A stretch of 64,000 bases of DNA from Massariosphaeria phaeospora (GCA_011032825.1 JAADJZ010000001.1:372001-436000), one strand, 5' to 3'. Numbered from the stretch's first letter, positions 21,279-33,699 are shown. Numbers and translations are program-made. The notes: generated by a model not told the origin, from the letters alone.

Positions 21279-22641
21279 TAATCCCGGAGTCTAAGTAATG
21301 CTGAAAACTTATTTTTTGTTGACCCTAAAAATACTCTAAAAACCCTAATCTAACCTGACTTAGACATACCGTAACCTCGATTCTCCATCAAACACTTAAC
21401 GTGAACTACCCGCAATCCAGGCATAGGTAGTCCCTGACGTCTTTGCCCCATGTCAACCCCGATTCTGTGCACTGCCGTGTGCATGGACGCTGTCCAACAG
21501 ACATGATACTTGTGCTCCGTATCGGAGGCACAGTTACATTCCCAGGCTTGTCGACATGCTTTGCAACGCTGTCTGCATGGCGTTGATAGCGTGCAGCCAC
21601 GCACGACGATCGTGTTTGCTGCCGTGTCACTAACACCATCCTTCTGCTCCACTACGCACGGCTTGTTCCCCCTTGTATAAGCGCACTGATCGTTGCAGAA
21701 GCTGGACACTATACCGAGGGCGGATTATCGGGGCAAGAAATCCGAAATCCTAAAGACGTTCAAATGCCCCAAAGCTCGAACAAGCTTGTCGTAACACAAC
21801 AGTTTCGGCCATGCACAGCGCCGATTTCAACTCCTAGTTGACCGTACGACCTACACGTCGGCGCAGTACAATTGGATTGTTGTCCGCAGGCGTCAAGCTC
21901 ATGCGTCTTCTATCGCGGGAAACCTAAATATATCAGGATCTGCGACACGACTACATGCTAATCGATCCTCATGGTGACCTCGCCTTACAGATAAAGTAAG
22001 GCTTTGCAGGAAAAGTGCGGCCCGCTCTTCTTAGCGGCTCTGGGATTTTTCTGCACCACCTCAATGAGGGTGAAAAGTGCGGTAAGGCGACTCTGATATG
22101 GTACGACTTGGATATGCTCGTTCAGCAACTAGGTAAGATGCAGATGAAATCGTCAGAACCGCACAGGCTAAGCTTGATAGTCACATTGGAAGCTTTCTAG
22201 TGTCTGGACCAACACGAGGCAACCAGTCAGGTATGGCGACTGTCGGTGGGCGTTTTGACAGCACGATTGTACACTTCGATTATATCTGAACAAGGCAGCT
22301 GAACTGGATCTCTTGTCGTTTTCGCTGCTGCGCCTACCCTGTCTCCCCTGCATGTTGGTTCCGACTACATCCACGTCATGCCCGCGGTTCGAGCGCGCTC
22401 TAGCGACGCTTCTATCTTTTTGCATCGATGGTTGCTGCTTGCAGTACTTCGTATTGATCCTCTTACCAACAGCACTATAGCACTCCTCTAAAGCTACTTC
22501 TTATAGTCAAATATTGGCTGATGGAGTAGTTTTGTTGGCTCACTGACTACAAATATCATCTACCATTCTCCCTTTCACATATTACAACTGCAGAGCGGCA
22601 ATCTCGTCATTCAGTTATTCAACCTTACGAGGTCATCTTTC
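21279..22641. other. Intergenic; contains a Cys-rich minus-strand frame
   Basis: The minus-strand frame 21709-21350 encodes a Cys-rich stretch (CNDQCAYTRGNKPC, CRQRCKACRQAWECNC) but lacks an ATG and signal peptide, so I do not call a gene. The last ~130 nt are the tyrosinase leader. Confidence 0.35.
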
Positions 22642-24947
22642 ATGGCTTACAGAGCACTATCAGCAGCTCTCGGGCTTCTCCTTTTCGGTCTCTTCGCCAC
22701 GCCCTCAGCCTGTACTCCGGTCGGTCGTGGGTCCCTCGAACACGATGTCGAAGATCTCTTGGCCATCAACAAACGACAGGGTGGTGTTTTCTCCGTACTG
22801 GGCGTTGTCGGTCTGGGGGACAAAACAGTACACCCGCGACTGGAGATTCGCGAGTTGGAGAAGAACGCAGATCAATGGAATGTCTATCTGCTTGGAATGT
22901 ATAGGTTTCAAAACATGAATCAAGGAAATAAGCTTTCTTATTATCAGATCGCAGGTAAGTACATGTCCCATGGCCCGAAACGACTGGTGGGGATGTTGTG
23001 ATACTGTTTGCGTAATGTCAGCCTCGCGCCTTTTACTACTACAGTGTCGCACACTTGGCTAACTCGTTGGGCAATAGGTATACATGGAAGACCTTATATA
23101 CCATGGGACGGCGTCAATGCAGTCGATGGTGGTGGTGGCGGATATTGTACTCATGGGTCGAACATCTTCCTCCCATGGCATCGGCCATATCTCGCTCTGT
23201 TCGAGGTGAGCAGACAGTCGGTCTGGACGAATTTTCCACCGCTAACATGTTTACAGGAAATCCTATACCTCAATGCTCGCCAAGCGGTCCTGGAGTTCCC
23301 AGACGGGGAACTTAAGAACCGGTACAACAACGCTCTGACTACTTTCCGGATGCCTTACTGGGACTGGGCTGCAGCGCCACCCGCAGGCGAAGGGGTTATG
23401 CCTTGGAGCGTGCAAAGACCCACCATCAGCGTCGTCCTACCGAACGGAACAGCGACGATTCCGAATCCTCTGTTCTCATACACCTTTCGCCCTATCAGCA
23501 GAGACGACTTTGTACGTAGTAGTCTATCTGCCATCAGAGAGGGTTTGAATCAGCTAACACGGTACAGGTGGACTCGCCATGGACGACCTTCCCCTCTACA
23601 CTCCGTGATCCGAGCTCGAACGAAGCAAACGCCGCAAGTCGAAACGATCTGGTTGCACTCGAGCTAGACAGGATGCGATCGAACTTGCAGTCTCGTGTCT
23701 ACAATGTGCTAGCGCTGCAGCACAACTACACCGAGATCAGCAACGACAGACGACCAGGTGATAGTATCGAGTCGATTCACGATGTGCTCCACAACACGCT
23801 TGGAAGCGATGGCCACATGTCCTATCTAGCTTATTCGGCGTATGATCCGATATTCTGGTTGCACCATACGTGAGTGATCTAGCTTTTCAGGGTATTTCCG
23901 AGGCAAGAAATCTAATCGCGAATGGCAGGAACGTCGATCGGATATTCGCTATATGGCAGGCACTCAACCCTGACAGCTACGTCGTGCCAGAAGCAAACCC
24001 ATATAGCACGTTCACCGCAGCGGCCAACTCCGTAGCCGACATAAGTACACGCAAGTACCCAACGAGTCTGCCCTTCTACCCACCAGCTAACCTCGTTACA
24101 GCTCTGCACCCCTTCCACCGAAACGACGCCGGCGATTTCTGGACCTCGGAATCCTCCCGCCACACCGACGTCTACGCATACACCTACCCCGAACTGGCCG
24201 GCCTCAACCCCAACGACACATCCCCGCTCGTCAGCAAAGTCAACACGCTCTACGGCCCCAAACCCACCCGACCGCAACAAACCAAACGCGGAACCAGCAC
24301 AATCGCAGGCGCCCCGAATTTCTCCGGCCAGCGCCAGTACATCGCGGACATCAAAGTCCACAAGTTCGGCCTCGACGGCTCCTTCAACGTCTACGTGTTT
24401 CTGGGCGACACGCTGCTTGCGGACGAGCCGCTGGGGGGCTCCGACAGCAACAGCAACAGCAACAGCAAGCAGTGGAGCGCGGCGCCCAGCTTCGTCGGCA
24501 TCACGGGGTTCCTGGCGCAGAACGGCGTCACGAACGTCCAGAAGAAGACCCAGGAGGCCAATGGCGCGGTGCCGCTCACGGCGGCGCTGGAGGCCAAGAT
24601 GCGGGCGGGCGAGTTACGCAGTATGCAGGAGGATGTGGTGAGCGCGTATCTGCAGAGGAACTTGCGGTGGCGCATCGCGAAGGTGCGTACTCCAGATTCA
24701 ACCCCCAAACCCAAATCTCTCGAATGTTGAATGTACCCCTTGCGTGGCTGGCGCTAACGTTACGTTCTCTTAGACCGACGGCCAAGTCATCGACGTCGAC
24801 GCCGCGCCTGGTTTCCAGCTCTCGACGGTGTGGGCGGAAGTCGAGCCTGCGAAATCGGCGGCCGAGTTCCCGAAGGTTAAGGGCGAGTATCGGGTCTTGA
24901 TTGAGGCGACGGATGGGCGGCCGGGGGGGTTCCATACCGGCGATTAG
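22642..24947 (+). CDS. Secreted tyrosinase (type-3 copper monophenol monooxygenase)
   Basis: Six exons (22642-22954, 23078-23205, 23257-23511, 23568-23869, 23929-24682, 24774-24947) sum to 1926 nt, 641 residues. A signal peptide (residues 1-24, hydrophobic core LGLLLFGLFA) and a later dibasic NKRQ indicate secretion and perhaps propeptide cleavage. CuA ligands are His107 (IHGRPY), His130 (YCTHGSN) and His139 (PWHRPY). Cys128 next to His130 fits the thioether Cys-His bond. CuB ligands are His303, His307 (IHDVLHNTLG) and His332 (FWLHHTNVDRIF). A C-terminal domain of about 250 residues follows, probably the shielding domain, with a Ser/Asn run. The enzyme oxidises phenols to o-quinones, as in melanin or natural-product formation. 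No companion pathway gene is adjacent. Confidence 0.94.
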
Positions 24948-25416
24948 GTAGCGGGGGTGGTTTAGGAGTGAGTGTGGTGGGAGCTGAGTTCCGCCATAAC
25001 GACTTTACTTTGCAGATGGCGCGCTTTTTTAAGAGTGCCTGTTTGGAAGAATGGATAGATTGTAGAATAGGACGTTGTTGATATGTATCAGTGTAAGTAT
25101 AGATAGATATAATAGTAGTTATCATTATCGGCTGCAAACCTTCTACTTTGGTATCGTTAGCAACTCCATACTGAGAAAACCCCGGTAAGCCATGTTTTGG
25201 TCCGTAAAGGGCCTGCGTGTGCCCATCCATGGGAGTCTCTCAAGATCATTATTCATCATACTCCATCTTTTCCAAACTCCATAGAAGTAAATCCCAGAAG
25301 CACAATCCAGCAGTGCAAACTCGTCAAAACAACCGTCTAGGATTCGTTAGTCGACGACCACCATACCATCAGCACGCAATACTCACAGATCATACACAAC
25401 CATCACCACCCTCTTT
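24948..25416. other. Intergenic between convergent genes
   Basis: 3' flanks of tyrosinase and the minus-strand hypothetical gene. I see nothing else in it. Confidence 0.4.
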
Positions 25417-26001
25417 TTAAGCCCCCCAGCACTCTCTCCGGCCCGCCAAAATCGAGCCGTCTAGGTACGCCAACGTCTGCTGGTTGAAGATGCGCTGCAG
25501 ACACGCATCCGACTCTTTCGCGCGCAGACTGCGTAAGCTCTCTTTTTTGGGAGACGGTTTCCTCCGGAGTGAGTGGCGTGGCGCGGGGCTCCAGGTTGAT
25601 GGAGATGGAGATGTAGATGTAGAGGTACACGTCCAGGAAGATGAGGAGGGTGAGGGGCAAGGGGAGTAGGTTGATACTCGGGTGCGTGAGGACGGGGAGT
25701 TTGGCGTGGATGAAGGGGTGGAGGATGACAGGCCGAGGACTGAGGTTGGTGGCGATGGCGATGGCGATGGGGATGGTTCTTTGTGCACATCGATATCGAA
25801 CACAGCGACGGGTATGCTGTTTGGTGGCAGTCGTAATTTGCGGTTGAGCAGCGGCGGCGGCGCATCGAAGAGTCGACCATACCGGTTATTCGAACGGTTT
25901 GTTGGCCACGAGGATAGAGCGTATGTGTGCGACTGGGGCATCGTAGGACTTGGGCCCGGCGATATCGATGTCGTTTCCATCATCGTCGTCGTCATCATCA
26001 T
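25417..26001 (-). CDS. Hypothetical low-complexity protein
   Basis: A 194-residue frame from the first ATG (26001, followed by further ATG codons) to a TAA at 25417. The early part, MPQSHTYALSSWPTNRSNN then YGRLFDAPPPLLNRKLRLPP and SIPVAVFDIDVHKEP, has ordinary composition. The middle is Ser/Pro/Thr-rich. The end has a charged helix and FNQQTLAYLDGSIL. Another minus-strand frame is also open through the Ser/Pro region, so the frame choice rests on the better composition of this one. No domain is recognised and an upstream exon is possible. Confidence 0.45.
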   Translation of the reverse strand: MMMTTTMMETTSISPGPSPTMPQSHTYALSSWPTNRSNNRYGRLFDAPPPLLNRKLRLPPNSIPVAVFDIDVHKEPSPSPSPSPPTSVLGLSSSTPSSTPNSPSSRTRVSTYSPCPSPSSSSWTCTSTSTSPSPSTWSPAPRHSLRRKPSPKKESLRSLRAKESDACLQRIFNQQTLAYLDGSILAGRRECWGA

Positions 26002-27329
26002 CGGGATGAGTGTACTCCGTAGCAGTAGAGATCTGGTCCGTGAAACCCAACCCAGCACGAAGGAACGTGCTACGATACGATAGGTATGTGTTGCAAAGGT
26101 CAGCAAAATGATTGTCGCACTTGGAGCACGAGGGAATGCTGAGGTCCAGCTTACCTACCTACCTACCTACTACCTCTACTACAAATAACGGTGGCGGGTC
26201 AGGTCAGGTCATGTCAAGTCAGCTTCCCGCCACCTGAAAAGCGATCGAACGCGGGCAGCTGCAGTGATGAGCGAGCAAACACGATTGTAAAGCTGATTTC
26301 GCTGAGCCCATGCTTGCTGAACGCCATCTATGATTTACCAGCCCAATCGAAGGGCTGGCTGTCGTCTCACCAGCTGGTGGGTAACTAGGCGGGCTGGGGA
26401 AAAAAGTGGAGGCTGGGAAAAGGTAAAACCCTGTCATGGGTGCATTCGTCTACGGCGTTGCGCTACAGTAGAGACTAGGAACTGGGAGTTTGTCAAGAGT
26501 TGGGTAGGCAGAGTCGGGCTGCGCGATGCGGTGGTGATGGCGGAGGGGCTGATGTGATGGATGTCAGCGTTATGAAAGGTGGTGGTCACACCCTCCCCTA
26601 GCCATCCACACGACATCTATCGCCGCAACAAACAACCCAACAAACTCTCTTCCACGCATCCTCATTCATAGCACAGCAATTGATTTCGAACAATTTGTAA
26701 TAAACAAAGAAAAAAAGCTGGGTATGGAAATCAAGTGTTGTTTGAAAATGGGCTCCAACAATCAACTAGATATCTGCCAATGTGCCATCGATGCAGTGGA
26801 GGGGAGGGTTGGGCTGAAAGCTGAGGACGTGCGGTGAAGCGCTTCAGCTTTGCGTGTGCAGCGCTGGGCTGGGCTAGCTACACTGTACGGTTTAGTTCAG
26901 CTTCAAAGTGGCTGAGGCCATCTGATGATGTGACAATTGGTTGCTAAACCCTTTTCCATTTGATAGAGGTACCGATCATACCGCTAAGCATGAGTAACCA
27001 AGCCGCTTAGCTAGTACGGAAACTATTGCTCTTACAGCTGGTAAAATATCCAGTGGACGGATATGATGACCTGCAATACGCATTGGAGGCGCCTCAAGTG
27101 TTCCATATGCATATGAAGACATCTTCAAGAAAAAAGTACAGCCAGCCGCTTGACACAGTCAAGACCGAAGACTCCGAACATGCCATGATATTACAATAAA
27201 GTACCAAAAGCCGTAACATCGTACCACTTACAGAGCCTATGAACCCACAAGACTCCAGCCCCCAACCTGGGCAAGATGCAACCATAACGCCTGGCATCAT
27301 CAAATGCAATAGACGGGACCCGTAGGTAT
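26002..27329. other. Intergenic with TACC microsatellite
   Basis: A TACC tetranucleotide run of about six units lies at 26153-26176, and short GTCAGGTCAGGTCATGTCAA iterations at about 26200-26220. No gene is recognised. Confidence 0.5.
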
Positions 27330-29154
27330 TCAATCGAGTTCGCCCGAGAAAACTCTCCTTCGGAAATTCGACCCCTCGAGATTGCTCAGCGGGATGCCGA
27401 AATCGTCCTCCTCTTGCCACTCGTCCTCGTCAGACTCCCATGAGCAGGGGATCTTCTCGCTGGTGTCGCGGACACGGTAAGTACTGAAGCTCAACGCACC
27501 GTTCGAAATCTTCGCTGCAATGCGTAGCATCAGCGATACGAGATGCGCGGGAGGTCCTAGCACAAGCTCGTAGGTTTTGCGGATCAACGCCGCTGTGAAC
27601 TGCTTTCCGATGCCGGCTTGTGGTGAGGGCCGGAATAGATTCTGTGGCTGTGGCATGGGGGAGAAGGGCCGCCTTTGAGACGTACCCGTAAGCCTCTCCA
27701 TTCGGATGTTGTCTGGCGGTGTGGCAACATCTAAGAATGAGGGATCAAGGGTATCCTCATCTGAATCGCTTATGAGGGGCGGTGTTGAAGGGGCGGATGA
27801 GAGGTGGACGTTGATGGATGGTGTGGAAGGGACGTCCATTGTAGGCGTTACCGGAAGAGACGAGTCAACATTATCCGCAGAAGTTGCCTGTACCGTTGCT
27901 TCGGAGATCTCACGACTGTGACGACTACGGCTTCTTGATTCTTGATTCTGTTCTTGGAGCAGGCTAAGCTGACTTGTCCAAGGATTCATGAGCTCAGCCT
28001 CGGCGTCTAGGTATGGCGGAGACGGGCTAGGTTGACCAACTGTTTCGAGAGAATAGAAGGAGTCTGCGCTGGACATGAGACTGGCGGTTTCCGCTGACTG
28101 CTCGGGCTCTCCTTCCACTCCCACTTGATCTACATCTACAGGCGATCGAGAGGACTCGGAAACAGCGGCTACATTGGACGCCGACACAACTCCCATTGGC
28201 GCTGTGACTGAGCGTATACCTTGGAGAAGCTTCGCTGGTTCCAAAACCAACCGCATAGGTAGTGGTTTTGCTGGGGGGTTTTTCAGGACCGTCACGGGTG
28301 ACTCTGGCACTGCTTCTGACAGGTCAGTATCGACGTTCGAGCGGTCATCTTCTTCATGCGAAGACGTATTGCCAGATCTTGATCCTTTCAAGATTGGCAT
28401 TGAGGGTCGCCGGGTTACTTCGGGTACCCATGCCTTGTCAAACAGCCACTTCTTCGCTTTTTCTGGGGCTTTCTTTGGCAGCCGGCGAGGCGGTGTCTTC
28501 GGCCGCTCCGGCAACTGGACCTCGAACCTCCTTGTGAATGGACATGTTGTTCTTTCGTACTGTAGAACCTGGGCGAGCACAGCCTTGAACTCCTGTGCCT
28601 TCTGCTTGTCCTCGTCCGACTCGTAGGGCAGTTCGATCCGATAGTACGAGTCTTGCCGGATGCGCAACACAAATATCGATTCCGGATCGACGCACCAGCA
28701 TTGCGATTTGGGGAAGATGGTGTGCAGGAGGCTTCCAGAGTTCAGGAAGGAGACATTGGAAGAGGTCACGCGATAGATTCGAAGGACGCCTTTGTTCTGT
28801 GTTAGCAAGATGCGTCTTTCAGCGGGAATGAGGTCACGAACCGACTGCCAGAGTGCGCTCTGTAGCTGACCTCCACGGAATCGGGTCTGCCGAAGTGTTG
28901 TCGCCGCTGGCGCTGGCGCTGTCCCGGCGCGACGTCGCAGACTGTGGAGAGGGGCCAGGGGCCGTGAAAGAAACGATCTTGGTGGAGGTGTGGGTGAATA
29001 GCGTCTCTATGCCATCGGCGCTGCTCGAGGGTGGCGGAGAAACTCTTGGTCTGTTCGCGGTGCGCGCGGGGAGCGTGAACGAGCGGCGGATGTGCGAGGA
29101 TGCGGGCGGCGCAAGCTCCGGGCTGCGAGCGGCGGCGGGCGACGACAACGACAT
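27330..29154 (-). CDS. inp1: Inp1-like inheritance-of-peroxisomes protein
   Basis: Exon 1 (29154-28842) and exon 2 (28789-27330) join across a 52-nt intron (GTTCGT donor, CTAAC branch, AAAG acceptor) to 1773 nt, 590 residues. The join restores the family motif ATERTLAVG|VLRIYRV, followed by SSNVSFLNSGSLLHTIFPKS, QCWCVDPESIFVLRIR and a FKAVLAQVLQYERTTCPFTR-like helix region. This is the conserved Inp1 domain (about residues 95-205). The first ~95 residues are Ser/Pro/Ala-rich, and the C-terminal ~380 are Ser/Pro-rich, low-complexity and probably phosphorylated. In yeast Inp1 tethers peroxisomes to the mother-cell cortex by binding Pex3. The nearest AG after the branch (CACAG) would break the frame, so the second AG is the site used. 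Confidence 0.85.
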
Positions 29155-29711
29155 GGCGGACGGCTCAGACAGACATGGCAGTCCCAGTGAGGCCAGGATG
29201 AGAGTAGGTAGCCTGGAAGCGCAACGCCGTGTGTACAGTTGGCGAGGGCGGCAGCGGTGGTGCGAGGGCTGTGCAATGGCGCGGTGGAGGTCGAAGCTGG
29301 GGGAGCTGGGGAACGCTTAGCATGATGCGGCCGCCAAGAATGCCGCCTGTGTTTCGCCATGGGCGATCACCGGCCCAGCTCACATCAGGCGGCGTGCGGA
29401 GTACTGGCCAGCCCAACCTTGCAGACGTGCTGCACTCTGATCGTCGTCGGTCGTCTGTCCTGCCGAGCTCCTCTACCCGTGCAAACCACTATCGACTATC
29501 AAATGTGGTGTTTACGCGTGGGAACGTAGTAAACACGTCGGGGCGTCACCAAAGCAGGTACCGCCGCGGCTGCAGGGCGCTTGTCCAGCGTACGTCATTG
29601 GCCGTCGTGCAGTCCAGCATGCCCGTCGTCCGCACTGCTTTCCACCGCTTCTGAATTATCTATTGACATTCCTGGTCTTCACAATCCGACCTTCCACGAG
29701 GGCACGCCGTC
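29155..29711. other. Divergent promoter region between inp1 and the UsgS-like gene
   Basis: The two genes are divergently transcribed from this ~560-bp interval. No other gene is supportable. Confidence 0.45.
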
Positions 29712-31034
29712 ATGTCTAATTTTGACCAAAATGCCATCCTCAGGGGGATGCAGCTAACCCTGGTCGGCGGTATGGCTTTCTTGCCCACTTGCTGCATCCG
29801 CGAAGCCATGCTCACGCACATCCGCAGTCCACCGCGCTCTCCAGAACCCCGACCTCTTAACCTCCACCCACTACCGACAGGCGGCCATAGCTGTTGCTGC
29901 CGGTGTCGCTATTCGCCTTCTTGTCGCGGTTCCCGTACGTCTCTGTTGGCAATCCACATAACGTATTATCTGGAAGTGGAGGCTGATACACACTCGCTAG
30001 ATAATCGGCGTCCGGCTACTGCTATGGATTCTGGCACTCTTCGTAAACATGGACCACGCACAGTGGGACGACGATGTCACAAAGGGATTGCATTTCTTCG
30101 AAAACTCCGTCCTCCAGCTTCCATTCTTCCTCATGACGCTCATGCGCTATATCACGCCAACACTCGACCAAACGTACGACCTCCCTGCTTGCAGCCATCT
30201 ATCATACTGATATCAATGCAGCTTCATGGATTCCCTTCGCTGGGTAGACCAAACATACATTCAAAAGCACAAGACGGAAGATCCTCACAACCTGCGCGCC
30301 CTCTACTATCCGAATCTGCACATGTATCCCAACCACGGTCCGAAGGAAGACAAACCAAAATCAGCTCTAAAGAAGGCTCTTACGGTTCTTGTTTCCAAGT
30401 ATAGCCGGAAAGCCGGCATTTCACTGGCTGTGGTAACCCTCTCGTACGTGCCCTATGTTGGCCGTTTCGTACTTCCGGCTGCGAGTTTCTATACGTTCAG
30501 CGGTGCTGTGGGAACCCAACCAGCTTTAGTCATATTTGGTGTTTCTCTGTTCTTGCCACGGAAGTATCTAGTCTTGTTCCTCCAGTCCTACTTCTCGTCT
30601 AGGACACTCATGCGTGAGCTAGTAAGTGCATTAAGTATCATCTCAAGTTTTCAAAACTGACACCTACCCAGCTCCAACCGTACTTCGCGCGTGTCCGATA
30701 CTCCAAGGAACAGAAGAAGTTGTGGTTCAAGGATAGGGCAGGCGTTTTATTCGGCTTCGGGCTAGGTTTCTTCGTGTTCGTCAAGATTCCACTTTTTGGA
30801 GTACTGATTTACGGCCTCGCTGAAGCGTCTACTGCCTATCTCATCACCAAGATCACCGATCCACCACCTGATCCGTCAAAAGCCGAAGAGTTCAAAAACG
30901 AGTCATTGCGCTGGAAGAACAAACACGAGTTCTTGAACCTGCCATGGGAGAAACTAGATGCGTTCAACATCGAAATGCACGAGCCGAAACATCAATCTGA
31001 CGTGCGCCAGACGCCACGCAAGCAGTTCAGCTGA
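29712..31034 (+). CDS. UsgS-like multi-pass membrane protein
   Basis: Five exons (29712-29769, 29828-29934, 30001-30173, 30222-30621, 30672-31034) total 1101 nt, 366 residues. The start MSNFDQNAILRGMQLTLVG matches the usual N terminus of the fungal UsgS family. Conserved stretches include HRALQNPDLL, HYRQAAIAVAAGVAIRLLV, FFENSVLQLPFFLMTLMRY, FMDSLRWVDQTYIQKHK and FLQSYFSSRTLMREL. Hydrophobic segments suggest four to six membrane spans: two near residues 35-75, and others around YVPYVGRFVLPAASFY, PALVIFGVSLFLP and LFGFGLGFFVFVKIP. The topology is that of EI24/Lds-type proteins. The molecular function is not established. All phases match. Confidence 0.85.
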
Positions 31035-31558
31035 AGCTACCGATGACAGCGACATAGCGCGGTGGCCTGGATGATTGGCATGACGGAGTAACGAAGATTC
31101 GCCACTAGCACGGAACATGATAACCCTATGGATGTAATGCTGAAAAGGGTCAAAGAACACGCACAAAGGGCCGTAAAGCGCGCGGGCGCTGCATGATGAT
31201 GCTCAATCTGAGAGACCTGCCTGTACCCCGCAGTGGGTGTGGGGTTAACCTATCCTGCTCGCGCTGCTATTTGCAGCAGCACAGAGCTTCCGACGCTACG
31301 TAAGAGCTCTTGCGTTTTATCTCCAGCTTATCGTCACCCTGTACCGCACTTCGTCATGTTTCGGTATTGGCTCCACGGAGACTAGCAATGGGGTTATCAA
31401 TTGATTATTGGGAGATTGGTTCCCCCGCGCGCGTCTACCAACCCGTTGGTATATCTAGTGACATACTTCCGAGGTGATGAAGTGACTTGTTCGTGTCCTT
31501 CTACCTTCGATCACCCACACACCCATACTCTACAGGACTTGATATACATACTTTAAAA
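31035..31558. other. Formamidase upstream region
   Basis: It contains three GATA-factor motifs (31317-31399) and the leader of the formamidase gene. No other gene is supportable. Confidence 0.5.
31317..31399 (-). promoter_or_regulatory. Cluster of three HGATAR motifs upstream of formamidase
   Basis: On the minus strand: AGATAA (31322-31317), CGATAA (31333-31328) and TGATAA (31399-31394), 160-242 nt before the ATG. Fungal amidase and formamidase genes are classically under AreA/NIT2 GATA control, so the cluster is plausible but unproven. Confidence 0.4.
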
Positions 31559-32955
31559 ATGGGTAAACAAGGGATCCGGTACGCTGCAAAGGTGTCGTTG
31601 GATACACCTGCAGCTGAGCAAGATTGTCTTCATGTAAGTTGCCTACCATAATGCTATGTGGGACTCGTCTCTAACCTCTGACCACAGAACCGCTGGCATC
31701 CCGACGGTTTGCATCCCACACATGCTCCTGTTTCTGTACTAAAAATGTGCGTCAGTTCCTTCCACCGGGACTATCAAGAATGGAGAAGTTGTCAAGATCG
31801 AGTGTGTAGATTGGACGGGTGGCCAGATCGGAAATAACGACTCTGCGGATGACGTGCGAGACGTAGATTTGACTAAGATTCACTATCTTACCGGACCCTT
31901 CGACATCGAGACTGCAGAGCCAGGAGACATACTTGTGGTCGAGATACAGGATGTACAACCTATGCAGGAGCAGCCTTGGGGGTTTACCGGCGTCTTTTCC
32001 AAGGAGAACGGAGGTGGGTTTCTGGATGAGATCTATCCGAAACCGGCCAAAGCCATATGGGACTTTGAGGGTATTTTCTGCTCGTCTCGACACATACCGG
32101 GCGTTCGCTTTGCCGGTCTCATCCATCCCGGGATTCTAGGTTGCGCGCCCTCTCACGAGGTCCTGGCCACCTGGAACAAGCGTGAAGGGGACCTCATCGA
32201 AGCCTGCTCACACATGAACCGTGTCGTCGCTGAGCCACCTCAACCACGGAATGTACACGCTGGAAGCGCAGATGCAGATTTGAAAGAGAAAGTAGGCAAG
32301 GAGGGCGCACGGACCATCCCTGGGCGGCCCGAGCACGGAGGGAACTGTGATATATCTCGGCTCTCTCGAGGCAGCAAGGTATATCTACCTGTCCTCGTCA
32401 AAGGGGCTAAATTCAGCGTAGGTGACCTTCATTTCAGCCAAGGGGATGGGGAGATTTCGTTCTGCGGCGCGATTGAGATGGCGGGCGTGATCACGTGCAA
32501 GTTTACTCTGATGAAGGACGGGATGGAACAGCTGGGCACAAAGAGCCCCATTTACGTCCCAGGACCCGTCGAACCACAATTCGGACCCGGGCGCTACATT
32601 TACTTCGAGGGGTTTTCGGTCGACGAGCACGGCAAGCAGCATTACATGGATGCGACGGTGGCCTATCGACAGACTTCACTACGCGCGATCGAGTATCTGA
32701 GGAGATATGGTAAGCTTTGCGAACCGGAGAAGACGTGCGCATACAGTATTCTTACAATGGACAGGGTATAACGACTATCAGATCTATCTGCTGCTGTCGT
32801 GTGCGCCGATCCAGGGCCATATCGCGGGTATTGTTGATATACCGAATGCGTGCACGACTATGGGCGTTCCGATCGATATCTTCGACTTTGATATTTCGCC
32901 GCATGTCAAGGCTGAGAAGCGCGATTTGGGATCTTGTGCGTTTGCTAGCAGTTAA
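31559..32955 (+). CDS. Formamidase/acetamidase (FmdA_AmdA family)
   Basis: Four exons (31559-31633, 31688-31706, 31756-32709, 32765-32955) give 1239 nt, 412 residues, the normal family length. Exon 2 is only 19 nt. The enzyme hydrolyses formamide or short amides to acid and ammonia for nitrogen supply. Typical motifs are NRWHPD near the start, VDWTGGQIGNNDSADDVRD, HYLTGPFDIETAEPGD, GFLDEIYPKPAKAIWDFEG, FAGLIHPGILGCAPSHEVL, the Gly/Asn-rich GRPEHGGNCDISRLSRGSKV and FSQGDGEISFCGAIEMAG. The Cys of FCGAIE and the acidic residue in GDGE fit the catalytic centre of the family. GATA sites upstream suggest nitrogen-catabolite control (inference). Confidence 0.95.
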
Positions 32956-33699
32956 GGTTGCGGATTTGGCGGCGTGCGTGGTTGGGGCACGGTGCTGAAC
33001 GGCGAGCGAGGCGACTGTTCAGAACTTTTGGATATTGTCGTGGTAAATATCCTGCAAAGTGGCTCAGCTAGCAATGGAAAAGAAGAAGGTTAAGCAACAA
33101 TGTGCCTGAAAGACTAATAGCAAGAGTTTGATAAGAGCTCGGAAGAACTCTCCTTGCTGGCTAAAAACTACTTTGCAGAGCTTATACTTTAGCCATGGGT
33201 ATATTTTCTGGTGTTTGAGCTTTGTTGAGCCAGATAGATGGTATTTGTCGTGAGTTAGTCTTAGAGCAGGTCCTGCACTATAAATGTTATCGCGCCTGCA
33301 TGTAGCTTGCTTGAAAAAACCCTCAGTTTACAGGTTCTCCGGCGAAATAGTGAAGAAGCAATAGTGCAGCTTTGGGTGAACCCTTTCCATGTCGGTGAAA
33401 TCGGTCGTCGCTAGAGTCATACATGGCGTGAGTGTTGTTCGTGGTTGGTGACTCCTGAGATCGGGAGCGATTTTGGGCATGGATGGCTTCCCGGCAGCTT
33501 GGTCGGCATGAAACAGATCAACCGCAACCTGACGCGTCTTTGTTTCCGAGCGCTTTCCAAAGTTCACCCCAACACCATTCAGTGACAGCCGCAGCTGCCC
33601 CGAGAAGCAAACAGTCGACATTTTCACGACCATGGTCAGATCGCTGATTCCCGATACCCCGCCGTGAAATTACTACCAACGCGGTTCGGTTCCACGAAT
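32956..33699. other. Intergenic with a short upstream ORF
   Basis: 3' flank of formamidase and leader of the DUF3431 gene. An 11-codon upstream ORF lies at 33632-33667. Confidence 0.45.
33632..33667 (+). other. Upstream ORF (11 codons) in the DUF3431 leader
   Basis: CATGG context at the ATG (33632), 11 codons to a TGA at 33665-33667, 32 nt before the main ATG at 33700. It could limit translation of the main frame if it is inside the transcript. Confidence 0.4.

Noticed and set aside
24391..24714. Antisense frame within tyrosinase exon 5
   Set aside because: Shadow of the GC-rich coding strand; the tyrosinase frame is fully supported.
25461..25880. Alternative minus-strand frame rich in His/Pro/Arg
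   Set aside because: It is the shifted reading of the Ser/Pro low-complexity part of the 25417-26001 hypothetical gene, with codon composition typical of a shadow frame.
22642..31034. Possible biosynthetic cluster around tyrosinase
   Set aside because: The neighbours are Inp1, a UsgS-like membrane protein and formamidase. No polyketide synthase, NRPS or terpene enzyme is nearby.
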